Shown: positions 8,530 to 15,193, counted from the first letter of the stretch. The stretch: DNA of 64,000 nt from an uncultured Clostridia bacterium (GCA_944383885.1 CALWRF010000038.1:62001-126000), one strand, 5' to 3'. The notes: generated from the letters alone by a model not told the origin. A program made the numbers and translations.

Positions 8530-8802
8530 TTAATGGTCTTGCTTATGAGCTGTTTTTCTGTACAGTTCATAAGCTTTTTTATGCTCATTTAGCCATTCCC
8601 TGAGCTCTTTTATCGTTTCATCGACGTTTTCAAAAGAGGCATATTCTTCTTTGTGTTTTAATCGGCTTTCTAACGCCCTTTTTTGCCAATCATAATCCGT
8701 CATTATCGGAATATCTACAACCGGCACTGTTTCGCCTTCTTTCCCTGCTGGTACTTCTCCAATTACAGGGTAGTTCGTGTTAAATATTTTATACATTCCC
8801 AT
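8530..8802 (-). CDS. Hypothetical small phage-region protein
   Basis: A 90-residue protein, not recognised. The N-terminal third is a beta-like segment (YKIFNTNYPVIGEV) and the rest is helical and charged, rich in Lys and Glu. Same strand and spacing as its early-region neighbours. GGAG lies 12 bases before the chosen ATG; a second ATG two codons later is possible. Confidence 0.5.
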   Translation of the reverse strand: MGMYKIFNTNYPVIGEVPAGKEGETVPVVDIPIMTDYDWQKRALESRLKHKEEYASFENVDETIKELREWLNEHKKAYELYRKTAHKQDH

Positions 8803-8940
8803 TTTCTTTTTTTCTCCTATCGTTTATACCTTCTAAAACGCTGTTATATGCGTCTTAAATCATTTTTTATATATCAGATAAATATAAAATATTTCCAATC
8901 AACAAAACTCGCTTACAACGCCATAAAACAGCCCAAAAAG

Positions 8941-9717
8941 CTATATCCCTAATATTTTCAAAAGTTCGCTGCACTCTGTATTAGCTTTTTTACGTCTTAT
9001 GCTCTCTTCTGGGAAGTGTAGTTCAATGCTCATCTTGACTATTCTGTCTATTATACGCTCATCAAGCTTTAAGTCGCTTTGTGATACATTACTTGTAAAG
9101 ACTGTTATAAGTAAGTGCGAAATTCGGTAATCTAAAATACTTAAAAATATTCCGTTTACCCATTCTCCCGGCTTTTCAGCTCCTATATCGTCAATAATCA
9201 AAAACGGGGTCCTTTTTATTCTGTCGATGATTTCTTTTTCTGTTATTTCGGCATCTTTCTTGTTGTATGTACTTTTTATCATACTAAGCAGTTCTACAGT
9301 CTTGATAAAACTAACTCGCATTGTGTTCGTGGCTATAACCGCATTACCCAACGAGCACGCAAGCCGTGTCTTTCCGCTCCCTTTTGCTCGGCTATAAAAA
9401 TATAACCCTTTTCCTTGTTCCCTAAATTGCTGAAAGTGGTTTATATACTCCCCTGCGGCATGTTTAATCTTTTTTGCTGTTTCACTATCGTTATAGAGGC
9501 TTGTATCAAAACTGTGTACTGTACAATTTTCGTATTCTGCCGGAATATCTGACGTGCCTTTGATTTTTAATTGCTCCTCTTTGTCCTGACATTGACAAAG
9601 CCTTGCATACTCTGTCAGATTACCTCTTTCGTCTTTCTGCCATGTTGTAACAAAGCCTGTGCCATTGCATATAGGGCATACACTGTCAGCAGCGTCAGAA
9701 ATCAAAGTATTCATCAT
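8941..9717 (-). CDS. DnaC/IstB-like helicase-loader ATPase
   Basis: About 258 residues. An N-terminal zinc finger (CPICNGTGFV then CQCQ) precedes an AAA+ ATPase domain with Walker A (KGSGKTRLAC) and Walker B (FLIIDDIGAEK), as in DnaC-type loaders of Gram-positive phages. These load the replicative helicase on the phage origin. The start is taken as ATG 9717 after GAGGAG, so the gene overlaps the upstream replication organiser by 23 bases; an in-frame start further upstream exists but would put 23 poorly conserved residues in front. Paired with the upstream gene as a replication module. Confidence 0.85.
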   Translation of the reverse strand: MMNTLISDAADSVCPICNGTGFVTTWQKDERGNLTEYARLCQCQDKEEQLKIKGTSDIPAEYENCTVHSFDTSLYNDSETAKKIKHAAGEYINHFQQFREQGKGLYFYSRAKGSGKTRLACSLGNAVIATNTMRVSFIKTVELLSMIKSTYNKKDAEITEKEIIDRIKRTPFLIIDDIGAEKPGEWVNGIFLSILDYRISHLLITVFTSNVSQSDLKLDERIIDRIVKMSIELHFPEESIRRKKANTECSELLKILGI

Positions 9718-10429
9718 CTGGGAGCGTTTCTCCTCGTTCTTTGGACTCTCTAACTCGTCTGTCAAATTCGCTTTCGTATTCGCCAATGTTCTTCATCTCC
9801 TCTGTTGCTAAGCTGTTTTCTGTGTATGGCTCATAGTTTTCATCAAGATAATCAACATACCCACTATTGAAAAAAGTACTGCCGTTCTGTGGTTTTCTCC
9901 AACCGCCGTCCTGCAACAATACCGTCTTGTAGCGCTCAATGGCTTTGACTAAGGCGGATTCTCCGATTGTGAGTAGACGTTTTTTCTGGGTTTCACTTAC
10001 TTGTCCCTTGCCTTTTTTGTTGGGGTATAACTTCCACAGTCTTTCAAACAGTGCCAAAGCTTCAGCTTTGCACATAGTATTTTTATTTACATTTTCATTT
10101 TCATTTACATTTTCATTTTCATTAGGTTTTTTATTTTTGTTTTCAAAATTAACCATTGGTTTTTTATTTTCAAAACCATTGGTTATAGTTTGATTTTCTT
10201 TTTTAGGTCTGCCGCCTTTTTTGCCGTTTTCGTATCTGCATTTATTGGCTTCAATTTGCGGTTTAGCCATAATATATGGAATTTTTGCATATCCTTCAGG
10301 CGATTTGTCAATATCTTTAAGCCCATAATAAAGAATAGCTTTTACAGCTTCCCACTTTTCTTCAGGTGTGCTCAAAATTTCTATTCCTTCAAAGAAAGAC
10401 CTGTAAAAAATAAAACTTTCACGCTCCAT
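9695..10429 (-). CDS. Phage replication organiser-like protein (DUF6291-type)
   Basis: A 244-residue protein. The N-terminus (RESFIFYRSFFEGIEILSTP, about residues 4-23) is that of the DUF6291 family found next to phage dnaC genes. Then comes NGKKGGRPKK, a low-complexity Asn/Glu/Lys linker (NENENVNENENVNKN, about 104-118) and a C-terminal winged-helix-like part. Such proteins usually bind the phage origin and recruit the loader encoded next. It overlaps dnaC and starts two bases after the stop of the upstream HTH gene. Confidence 0.75.
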   Translation of the reverse strand: MERESFIFYRSFFEGIEILSTPEEKWEAVKAILYYGLKDIDKSPEGYAKIPYIMAKPQIEANKCRYENGKKGGRPKKENQTITNGFENKKPMVNFENKNKKPNENENVNENENVNKNTMCKAEALALFERLWKLYPNKKGKGQVSETQKKRLLTIGESALVKAIERYKTVLLQDGGWRKPQNGSTFFNSGYVDYLDENYEPYTENSLATEEMKNIGEYESEFDRRVRESKERGETLPDDEYFDF

Positions 10430-10431
10430 TT

Positions 10432-10731
10432 TTAGCCTTCACCTCTTTCACCGGTGATTATCCCCATAAAAGAACATACTATTGCTTTTGCTAATTTCTC
10501 GTAATCAATATTAACATTTGGTAGAGGTTCATAACCATTAAGCTTAATGCCTGTTGCTTCATAAAGCATTTTAGGCAATATTATGTATTGTTTCTGTCCC
10601 TGGGCTGTATTTGACACAAACCCTATTTTTAAATTACCAGTGTCCATAAGCTCACGGACCGATTGAGCTGATAAGCCTAAATAACTGCCTACAAGCTCTG
10701 GAGTTATCCTGTTGCTTTTTACTTTTGGCAT
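10432..10731 (-). CDS. Excisionase-like or MerR-like small HTH protein
   Basis: A 99-residue protein with an N-terminal helix-turn-helix of the type that reads a target and then a wing (ITPELVGSYLGLSAQSVRELMDTG), as in phage excisionase-like DNA-binding proteins. The C-terminal half is hydrophobic (AIVCSFMGIITG). First of the replication block, two bases from the next gene. It may regulate early genes or assist excision; no direct evidence. Confidence 0.55.
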   Translation of the reverse strand: MPKVKSNRITPELVGSYLGLSAQSVRELMDTGNLKIGFVSNTAQGQKQYIILPKMLYEATGIKLNGYEPLPNVNIDYEKLAKAIVCSFMGIITGERGEG

Positions 10732-10756
10732 TGTCTCATCTCCTTCAATAGTTCAT

Positions 10757-10840
10757 CTACTGTACAGCCTCTAATTCACCACACAGAGCAAAAACAATGT
10801 ATAGAAGGTCAAAACAACACCTTAATACTTCCTCACTCAT
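10757..10840 (-). CDS. Possible 27-residue small protein
   Basis: ATG 10840 to TAG 10757, hydrophobic in the middle (LLYIVFALCG) and acidic at both ends, with AAAGGA upstream. It fills the space between the Cro-like gene and the HTH gene on the same strand. It is not recognised and could be chance. Confidence 0.3.
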   Translation of the reverse strand: MSEEVLRCCFDLLYIVFALCGELEAVQ

Positions 10841-10897
10841 CAATAACCATTCCTTTCTTTTTGACTGACTTTGTTGCTTTTAGTAGTAAGTGCTTAT

Positions 10898-10914
10898 CTT
10901 GCGCAATATGCAAG
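10898..10914. promoter_or_regulatory. CTTGC-N7-GCAAG operator-like palindrome
   Basis: Inverted repeat CTTGCGCAATATGCAAG just after the stop of the Cro-like gene. Its half-site matches the repeats between the Cro-like gene and the repressor gene, so it is probably another site for one of these two regulators. Confidence 0.5.
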
Positions 10915-10917
10915 TTT

Positions 10918-11121
10918 TTAACTAAAAAAAATACTTATGCGTTCTGTATTGGACAAACCTAAAAAATCCGATAGTGCGTTAGCCTCTTCAACATAAAATT
11001 TTGTTTTTCCGTTCATTTTATCGCAGAAAGTTGCTGTGCTAATTCCTAATACATTGGCACAAGTAGAATATGTAGTTTCCTTTTCTGTTAATTTACCCTT
11101 TAAGGCGTTTAAATTAATCAA
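10918..11121 (-). CDS. Cro-like HTH regulator
   Basis: A 67-residue single-domain helix-turn-helix protein (TYSTCANVLGISTATFCDKMNG, residues 17-38). It is the first leftward gene, divergent from the LexA-like repressor, exactly where Cro-type regulators sit. It has a good ribosome site (AGGAG). It would bind the operators between the two genes and favour the lytic or early programme. Confidence 0.7.
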   Translation of the reverse strand: MINLNALKGKLTEKETTYSTCANVLGISTATFCDKMNGKTKFYVEEANALSDFLGLSNTERISIFFS

Positions 11122-11152
11122 AATTTTATCCTCCTAACTAATTATTGTATGT

Positions 11153-11246
11153 CATGCAAGTTACATAAATAACATAGCACGCCATGCAAGAATTGTCAAT
11201 AACCCTATGCAAGTTTTTTTGAACTTTTTTATTTTTTTCTTGCATA
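11153..11246. promoter_or_regulatory. Operator region of the lysogeny switch
   Basis: Four copies of (C/T)ATGCAAG: 11153-11160, 11183-11190, 11206-11213 and inverted at 11239-11246 (CTTGCATA). They lie between the divergent Cro-like and repressor genes and would overlap both promoters. Spacings of 30 and 23 bases are near multiples of a helical turn. Confidence 0.6.
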
Positions 11247-11295
11247 TCAATAAAGTTTGTTGTATTATATACTTACATCAAGGGAGTTGATTAAA

Positions 11296-11961
11296 ATGGA
11301 TAAAAAATTTAATAAGGAAGTGGGACTAAGAATTTATAACGCTCGAAAAAGTTTAAACATGCCACGTGTTGAACTTGGTGAAAAAGTCGGATTGCATGAA
11401 ACTACTGTAAAAAGATATGAAGACGGCGAAATTAAAAGTCTTGACATAGACAGAATTACACTATTTGCCAAAGCCCTAAACACAACACCCGCTTATTTAA
11501 TGGGCTGGGAGGATGAACAGCGTAAACCACAAGACGATATATTCAACAAATACGATAATATTCAACCAATAGAATTAAAAAAATTTCCTCTGCTTGGTGA
11601 AATAGCTTGCGGACAACCGATATTTTGCGACGAAGACAGGGAAAGTTATGTTGTAGCCGGTGCAGAGATTCCAGCTGATTTTTGCTTAAAGGCTAAGGGG
11701 GATAGTATGATAAATGCCCGTATTCTTGACGGTGATATTGTGTTCATAAAGAGACAATCAATTGTTGACAATGGGGAAATTGCCGCTGTCATTATTGACA
11801 ATGAAGCAACATTAAAAAGAATAACGTATTATAAAGATAAAAACATATTAATCTTAAAACCGGAAAACCCAAAATATAACGATTTAGTATATACAGGCAA
11901 TGAGCTTGATAAAATTAACATACTCGGCAAAGCTATTGCTTTTCAAAGCGATGTAAAATAA
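11296..11961 (+). CDS. CI/LexA-like phage repressor (HTH-XRE plus S24 peptidase)
   Basis: A 221-residue repressor. The HTH-XRE domain is at about residues 8-65. A LexA-type S24 peptidase domain follows, with the nucleophile in KGDSM (S137) and the general base in ATLKRI (K174); a candidate self-cleavage bond is ACG near 104-106. It keeps the early genes silent and would cleave itself after RecA activation. The start is ATG 11296 with AAGGGAG upstream; the in-frame start further left has no ribosome site. Divergent from the Cro-like gene, with shared operators. Confidence 0.85.
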   Translation: MDKKFNKEVGLRIYNARKSLNMPRVELGEKVGLHETTVKRYEDGEIKSLDIDRITLFAKALNTTPAYLMGWEDEQRKPQDDIFNKYDNIQPIELKKFPLLGEIACGQPIFCDEDRESYVVAGAEIPADFCLKAKGDSMINARILDGDIVFIKRQSIVDNGEIAAVIIDNEATLKRITYYKDKNILILKPENPKYNDLVYTGNELDKINILGKAIAFQSDVK

Positions 11962-12008
11962 AAAGCCTGTATAGGGCAAACAGAACATTGGGAAATATAT
12001 TTAGCCGG

Positions 12009-12042
12009 ACGGTCAAAGGACGGTTGATGTCATTCGCTCCGT
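12009..12042 (+). repeat. Left arm of inverted repeat around type I toxin 1
   Basis: ACGGTCAAAG (12009-12018) and CGCTCCGT (12035-12042) recur inverted at 12215-12224 and 12191-12198 with the same arm length. The right arm bases read on the other strand lie at the 5' end of the antisense RNA. Confidence 0.7.
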
Positions 12043-12061
12043 ATTGGAGGGGGTGACGCTT

Positions 12062-12139
12062 ATGAGTACATACGAAAGTTTATCATTGATGATAGCGTTC
12101 GCAAGCCTCGTAGTTCTAATTTTAAGAACAAAAAAATAA
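12062..12139 (+). CDS. Type I toxin, holin-like hydrophobic peptide
   Basis: A 25-residue peptide, MSTYESLSLMIAFASLVVLI then a basic tail, of the holin-like toxin type (TxpA/BsrG/PhlTx-like). Such peptides insert in the membrane and stop growth when their antisense antitoxin RNA is lost. A very strong ribosome site (GGAGGGGG, 12046-12053) precedes the ATG, as in known members. A convergent promoter and a bidirectional terminator follow. Inverted repeats flank the gene and could fold the mRNA 5' end onto its 3' end. Length and composition are typical. Confidence 0.75.
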   Translation: MSTYESLSLMIAFASLVVLILRTKK

Positions 12140-12176
12140 CCGTCCTGCCCCGCAAAGTTAGAACGGTTATTTTTTA
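12136..12176. terminator. Bidirectional terminator at the end of toxin 1
   Basis: Arms 12136-12143 and 12163-12170 (ATAACCGT and complement) with U runs on both sides. It can end the toxin mRNA rightward. Confidence 0.7.
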
Positions 12177-12230
12177 ACAAGTTAACTTAAACGGAGCGGA
12201 TAGACTTCATCTATCTTTGACCGTCTTGTT
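12140..12230 (-). ncRNA. Predicted antisense antitoxin RNA for toxin 1
   Basis: Starts at the promoter below and runs left into the toxin 3' region, overlapping the toxin mRNA tail. The 3' end is not certain: it may stop at the shared hairpin (12136-12170) or further left. Prediction from promoter and layout only. Confidence 0.5.
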
Positions 12231-12236
12231 AAGTAT

Positions 12237-12265
12237 ATTATATTCTATTAGTTCAATTTTTTCAA
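12237..12265 (-). promoter_or_regulatory. Antisense RNA promoter for toxin 1
   Basis: Leftward -35 TTGAAA (12265-12260), 17-base spacer, perfect -10 TATAAT (12242-12237). No gene follows on this strand, so the product should be a non-coding antisense RNA. Confidence 0.65.
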
Positions 12266-12363
12266 CTGATATTTAAAATAAAAAGCCTCTAAGGATGTTC
12301 AGTTAAACCGCCCCTACGACCTTATAAACCTTATGAACTATGCTTGTATGAGTATGATTAAAT

Positions 12364-12399
12364 CGGACATGCTCGGACAGCTACGGACAATACCGGACA
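12364..12399 (+). repeat. Four tandem CGGACAnnnn repeats, 10-base period
   Basis: CGGACA at 12364, 12374, 12384 and 12394, each followed by four variable bases, about 170 bases before the integrase gene. The exact helical spacing suggests a row of protein-binding sites on one DNA face, for example arm-type sites of the integrase or sites for its excisionase. Confidence 0.6.
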
Positions 12400-12451
12400 A
12401 AAGTAAAAGCCCTTTGCGCTACCAACACAAAAGGCTTTACCGCTACATCTT

Positions 12452-12537
12452 ATTGCGCACAGGCGCAAGTGATATAGTACTAAGGTCAAAGTAATTATAT
12501 CACCTCAACGCCTGTTTGCGCAATAGGCGTTCTTTTT
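12452..12537 (+). promoter_or_regulatory. Structured leader and terminator before the integrase
   Basis: A long imperfect inverted repeat (12452-12475 with 12497-12524, ends ATTGCGCA and TGCGCAAT) overlaps a shorter perfect hairpin (AACGCCT 12507-12513 with AGGCGTT 12525-12531) followed by CTTTTT. The two folds exclude each other, which would allow attenuation of int. Confidence 0.5.
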
Positions 12538-12564
12538 ATACCCAAAAATAAGAGGTGATATTTT

Positions 12565-13584
12565 ATGAAACGACTTCCAAACAATTTTGGCTCTATTTAC
12601 AAGCTTTCCGGAAATCGGCGCAAGCCCTATGCCGTTAGAATAACAGACGGCTGTAAACTAAACGGGCAGGCAAATTATAAGTATCTCGGATACTACACCA
12701 CATATAAAGAGGCGTTAGAAGCTCTTACATCTTATAACCAAAATCCCTATGATTTGGATTTATCTAAATCCACAATAGCCGACATGTGGGAGATGTTCAA
12801 AAAACGGCGGTTTGACAGAATATCAAAGAGCGGTCAAGGCATATATAACGCTGCCTACAAGCATTTAAAGCCTATACATGATAAAATGATTAAGGATTTA
12901 AAAACATATCAATTGCAGACGGTTATTGATGAAATAAACCGGTCTTGGCAGACTAAGAGCCATGTTCAAACATTATTACATCAGTTTTTCGACATAGCCA
13001 TTGAGCTTGACATATTAAATAAAAACTATGCTGAATTTATAAAGCTTGATAGCAAGCCGCAGTCAGAAATACATAAGGCATTTACTCAGGAAGAAATAAC
13101 AACACTCTTCAATGTTGTATTTGCCGAGCCATGGGCAGATACTGTTTTGATAATGATATACAGCGGTTTAAGACCGTCAGAATTGTTGTCTGTACGAACC
13201 AAGAATGTGTTTTTAAATGAAGCCTATATGATTGGTGGTTTAAAGACAAAAGCCGGCAAAGAACGCATTATACCGCTAAATAATAAGGTATTACCTTTTG
13301 TTCGTAAGCGTTATAATCCAGATAATACATTTCTTATAGAAGACAATGGGCAGCCTATCAGCTATGGCAAGTATAAACTTATGTTTAAGCAGCTTATGGA
13401 AGCTCTCAGCATGAAGCATTTACCGCATGACGGTCGACATACATTCGCAAGCCTGGCAGATACTGCCGGAATGAACAAAATAGCCATTAAAAAGATTATG
13501 GGACATGCCTCTAACGACATAACAGAAAAGGTGTATACTCATAAAGAAATTAATGAACTGCTCCAAAACGTCAATATGCTTTGA
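12565..13584 (+). CDS. int: Tyrosine recombinase (phage integrase)
   Basis: A 339-residue integrase. An N-terminal arm-binding region (about 1-55), a SAM-like core-binding domain (about 65-165) and a catalytic domain with R203 (SGLRPSEL), K227, H288 and R291 (PHDGRHTF), H314 (MGHAS) and the nucleophile Y324 (KVYTH). All six positions are present, so the enzyme could be active. It drives insertion and excision of the element. AAGAGGTGATA precedes the ATG. Four tandem DNA repeats upstream may be its binding sites. A terminator follows directly. Confidence 0.92.
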   Translation: MKRLPNNFGSIYKLSGNRRKPYAVRITDGCKLNGQANYKYLGYYTTYKEALEALTSYNQNPYDLDLSKSTIADMWEMFKKRRFDRISKSGQGIYNAAYKHLKPIHDKMIKDLKTYQLQTVIDEINRSWQTKSHVQTLLHQFFDIAIELDILNKNYAEFIKLDSKPQSEIHKAFTQEEITTLFNVVFAEPWADTVLIMIYSGLRPSELLSVRTKNVFLNEAYMIGGLKTKAGKERIIPLNNKVLPFVRKRYNPDNTFLIEDNGQPISYGKYKLMFKQLMEALSMKHLPHDGRHTFASLADTAGMNKIAIKKIMGHASNDITEKVYTHKEINELLQNVNML

Positions 13585-13593
13585 TATACAAAA

Positions 13594-13620
13594 AGAGCCA
13601 TTTACATGGCTCTATATTTT
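13594..13620. terminator. Terminator between int and the convergent gene
   Basis: AGAGCCA (13594-13600) and TGGCTCT (13607-13613) with a U run rightward and A/T bases leftward. Confidence 0.8.
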
Positions 13621-13621
13621 T

Positions 13622-13897
13622 TTACGCTATTGTAAATCGTTTTGTTGACGTCGCCTTTAAGTACTGATTGTAGAGGCTTTCATAAGCTGTTTTAAAAGCT
13701 TTGCTGTCAAACCTGTTGCTTACAATAGTTTTATATTTTATTGTGTAATCTCCGCTTTTAAGTTCTTCTGCCTCTCTTGCTGTCATTTCATCTTTGATAG
13801 CTGTTTCGAGTTCCTTCATAGATTTTTCAAGCTCTGCGGCTTGCTCCTGCAATGCTTTTAATTTTTTAACTTTGTTATTCAATACTTTGTCTGTCAT
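13622..13897 (-). CDS. Phage-region coiled-coil protein
   Basis: A 91-residue protein of unknown function. Residues 1-45 form a likely coiled coil rich in Lys, Leu and Glu; the remainder ends SNRFDSKAFKTAYESLYNQY, a pattern common in small early genes of Clostridia phages. A ribosome site (AAAAGGGG) precedes the ATG. A broken copy of its first codons lies at 17309-17351 with ATA in place of the start ATG, showing a duplication within the element. Confidence 0.65.
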   Translation of the reverse strand: MTDKVLNNKVKKLKALQEQAAELEKSMKELETAIKDEMTAREAEELKSGDYTIKYKTIVSNRFDSKAFKTAYESLYNQYLKATSTKRFTIA

Positions 13898-13923
13898 GTC
13901 TGTTATCCCCTTTTGGTTTAATA

Positions 13924-14130
13924 TTAAAGCTCTACAGTCAAGCCGCCGGTGGCATTAAGTTTATTTCTATCCTTTGGAGTTGCAGTCTGTTTCTTATCCT
14001 GTCCGGCTGTTATGTGGCGTTCTTGTTTTCGGAAGAGCCTACTTTCGTCCGCCTTCGCTTTGTTCTGTATCAACTTTATGTAATTATTATATATCATTGC
14101 GCAACGATATTCAATAAGCATATTCAACAA
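13924..14130 (-). CDS. Doubtful small reading frame in phage region
   Basis: Up to 68 codons on the same strand as the gene at 13622; an inner start at 14097 gives 57 residues. The translation is charged (KADESRLFRKQERH) and not recognised. No ribosome site is visible before either start, and the 5' part overlaps the repeats at 14097-14147. It may be a remnant. Confidence 0.3.
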   Translation of the reverse strand: MLNMLIEYRCAMIYNNYIKLIQNKAKADESRLFRKQERHITAGQDKKQTATPKDRNKLNATGGLTVEL

Positions 14131-14178
14131 TATTGCGCAACGATATTTGTATAATTTATATAGTTACACAACGATATT
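14097..14178 (+). repeat. Three TTGCGCAACGATATT direct repeats
   Basis: Copies at 14097-14111, 14133-14147 and 14164-14178 (the last with TTACACAACGATATT), 36 and 31 bases apart. The third covers the -35 box of the toxin 2 promoter, so the repeats are probably binding sites of a regulator of this promoter. Confidence 0.6.
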
Positions 14179-14191
14179 TTTCTACTATAAT
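14164..14191 (+). promoter_or_regulatory. Promoter of type I toxin 2
   Basis: -35 TTACAC (14164-14169), 16-base spacer, perfect -10 TATAAT (14186-14191). Transcript start is near 14198, just at the left arm of the inverted repeat that flanks the toxin. Confidence 0.65.
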
Positions 14192-14199
14192 AGAATAGA

Positions 14200-14226
14200 C
14201 AAGAGGGCAACGGCGGTTGTTTCTAT
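14200..14226 (+). repeat. Left arm of inverted repeat around type I toxin 2
   Basis: CAAGAGG-n-CAAC and GTTGTTT at 14200-14226 recur inverted at 14373-14399. In the mRNA they would pair the 5' end with the 3' end, and the right arm is also the start of the antisense RNA. Confidence 0.65.
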
Positions 14227-14252
14227 CCCCTTTTTTGGAAGGGGGTGATGTT

Positions 14253-14324
14253 GTGTCAGATTTTGAAACATTAATGATTGTATTTACAGTCATAGGGCTT
14301 TTAATCTCGATACATAAAAAATAA
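14253..14324 (+). CDS. Type I toxin, second holin-like peptide
   Basis: A 23-residue hydrophobic peptide, SDFETLMIVFTVIGLLISIH plus two lysines, starting at GTG 14253 after GGAAGGGGG (14237-14245). It shares with toxin 1 the pattern of polar start, single membrane segment and KK end, the oversized ribosome site, the terminator at the stop codon, the convergent promoter and the flanking inverted repeats, but the two differ in sequence. The design is that of TxpA/BsrG-like type I systems. Function inferred from layout and family. Confidence 0.7.
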   Translation: MSDFETLMIVFTVIGLLISIHKK

Positions 14325-14357
14325 CCGCCATGTTGCGACCATGACGGTTATCAAAAA
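14321..14357. terminator. Terminator at the end of toxin 2
   Basis: ATAACCGCCATG (14321-14332) pairs with CATGACGGTTAT (14340-14351) with one mismatch, followed by a short C/A/T tract; A/T-rich on both sides. Confidence 0.65.
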
Positions 14358-14401
14358 ATAAATCAACCTATTGGAGGAAACAACTTTGTTGTCCTCTTGT
14401 T
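14325..14401 (-). ncRNA. Predicted antisense antitoxin RNA for toxin 2
   Basis: Would start near 14401 from the promoter below and run left across the right inverted-repeat arm into the toxin 3' end. The 3' end is uncertain. No gene follows on this strand. Confidence 0.5.
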
Positions 14402-14407
14402 ATTCTC

Positions 14408-14435
14408 ATTTTAACATATTCACAATTAAAGTCAA
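14408..14435 (-). promoter_or_regulatory. Antisense RNA promoter for toxin 2
   Basis: Leftward -35 TTGACT (14435-14430), 16-base spacer, -10 TAAAAT (14413-14408). It faces the toxin and overlaps the ribosome site of the RHH gene on the other strand. Confidence 0.6.
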
Positions 14436-14448
14436 GAGGTGGTATTGT

Positions 14449-14652
14449 ATGGGAACCGCAAAAACCAGAGCGCAGAATAAATATATATCTAAAGCTTATG
14501 ATAGAATAAATTTAGTTTTGCCAAAAGGTCGTAAAGATGTTATAAAGCAGTACGCAGAAACCAATGGCGAGAGTGTAAACAGTTTTATTAATAGAGCTAT
14601 TGACGAAACAATGAGCAGGGATAACGCCAATAAAGAGGCGGTGTCCGAATGA
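14449..14652 (+). CDS. Ribbon-helix-helix (Arc-like) DNA-binding protein
   Basis: A 67-residue protein with the ribbon-helix-helix pattern: strand DRINLVLPKG, helix RKDVIKQYAETNGE, then SVNSFINRAIDETM. Such proteins dimerise, bind operators and often act as antitoxins or autoregulators. The ATG at 14449 has AGAGGTGG upstream; an upstream extension lacks a ribosome site. It overlaps the DUF4258 gene by four bases, so the three genes 14449-15193 form one operon. Probable operon regulator. Confidence 0.75.
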   Translation: MGTAKTRAQNKYISKAYDRINLVLPKGRKDVIKQYAETNGESVNSFINRAIDETMSRDNANKEAVSE

Positions 14653-14963
14653 TTGATATTAACACCTTGAAATCGTTAAACAAGTTAGAAAACATAATAA
14701 TAACAGAACATGCCCGTATAAGGCTGTTAGAACGTAAAATATATGTTGCTGACATTGTAAACGCCATTTCTACAGGCGAAATAATAAAACAGTATGAAGA
14801 TGACAAACCCTTTCCCAGCTGTTTAATTCTTGGCTGTACTGTAAATAATAAATATATTCATGTGGTTGTGGGCTTAGATGATGACTTTATTTATTTAATT
14901 ACAGCTTATTATCCAGATGTTACAACATGGGAAACAGATTTAAAAACAAGAAGGAAGGTGTAA
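14649..14963 (+). CDS. DUF4258 protein, likely toxin of a toxin-antitoxin pair
   Basis: A 104-residue protein with the DUF4258 pattern: ITEHARIRLLERKI, GEIIKQYEDDKPFPSCLILG, then HVVVGLDDDFIYLITAYYPD. DUF4258 proteins resemble RelE/MqsR-type mRNA interferases and are regularly followed by a YgiT-type zinc-finger protein, as here (gap of two bases). This suggests an MqsRA-like module with a third, RHH component. Catalytic residues of MqsR cannot be assigned with confidence, so the toxin activity is inferred. Confidence 0.75.
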   Translation: MIDINTLKSLNKLENIIITEHARIRLLERKIYVADIVNAISTGEIIKQYEDDKPFPSCLILGCTVNNKYIHVVVGLDDDFIYLITAYYPDVTTWETDLKTRRKV

Positions 14964-14965
14964 TT

Positions 14966-15193
14966 ATGAAGTGTACCGAATGTGGAGCGAAAGCCGAAAA
15001 AGGACTAACTACAAGTGTAACCGATTTAGGCAGCTGCCTTGTTATAGTTCGGAATGTTCCGTGTTACAAGTGTTCGGAGTGTAACGAGGTTAGTTATACC
15101 GCTGTAACCGTTCAAAAGCTTGAACAAATTATAGAAACTTGCAAAAAAGCTATTCAAGATATAGCTGTAATTGATTTTTCTAAAACAGCATAA
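14966..15193 (+). CDS. YgiT-type zinc-finger protein (MqsA N-domain-like), likely antitoxin
   Basis: A 75-residue protein with two CxxC pairs (MKCTECG and CYKCSEC) bracketing a strand with RNVPC, the classic YgiT/MqsA zinc-binding N-domain. Full MqsA has an added HTH domain; here only a short helix follows, so DNA binding may be done by the RHH protein of the same operon. The start ATG 14966 has GGAAGGTG before it. A terminator follows. Confidence 0.8.
   Translation: MKCTECGAKAEKGLTTSVTDLGSCLVIVRNVPCYKCSECNEVSYTAVTVQKLEQIIETCKKAIQDIAVIDFSKTA

Noticed and set aside
9939-10435. Plus-strand frames rich in Phe opposite the replication genes
   Set aside because: They are the complement of the Lys/Asn-rich genuine genes on the minus strand.
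12340-12501. Small coding frame across the CGGACA repeats
   Set aside because: A frame of about 50 codons exists but lacks a ribosome site and a recognisable protein; the 10-base period is not a multiple of three and fits DNA sites better.
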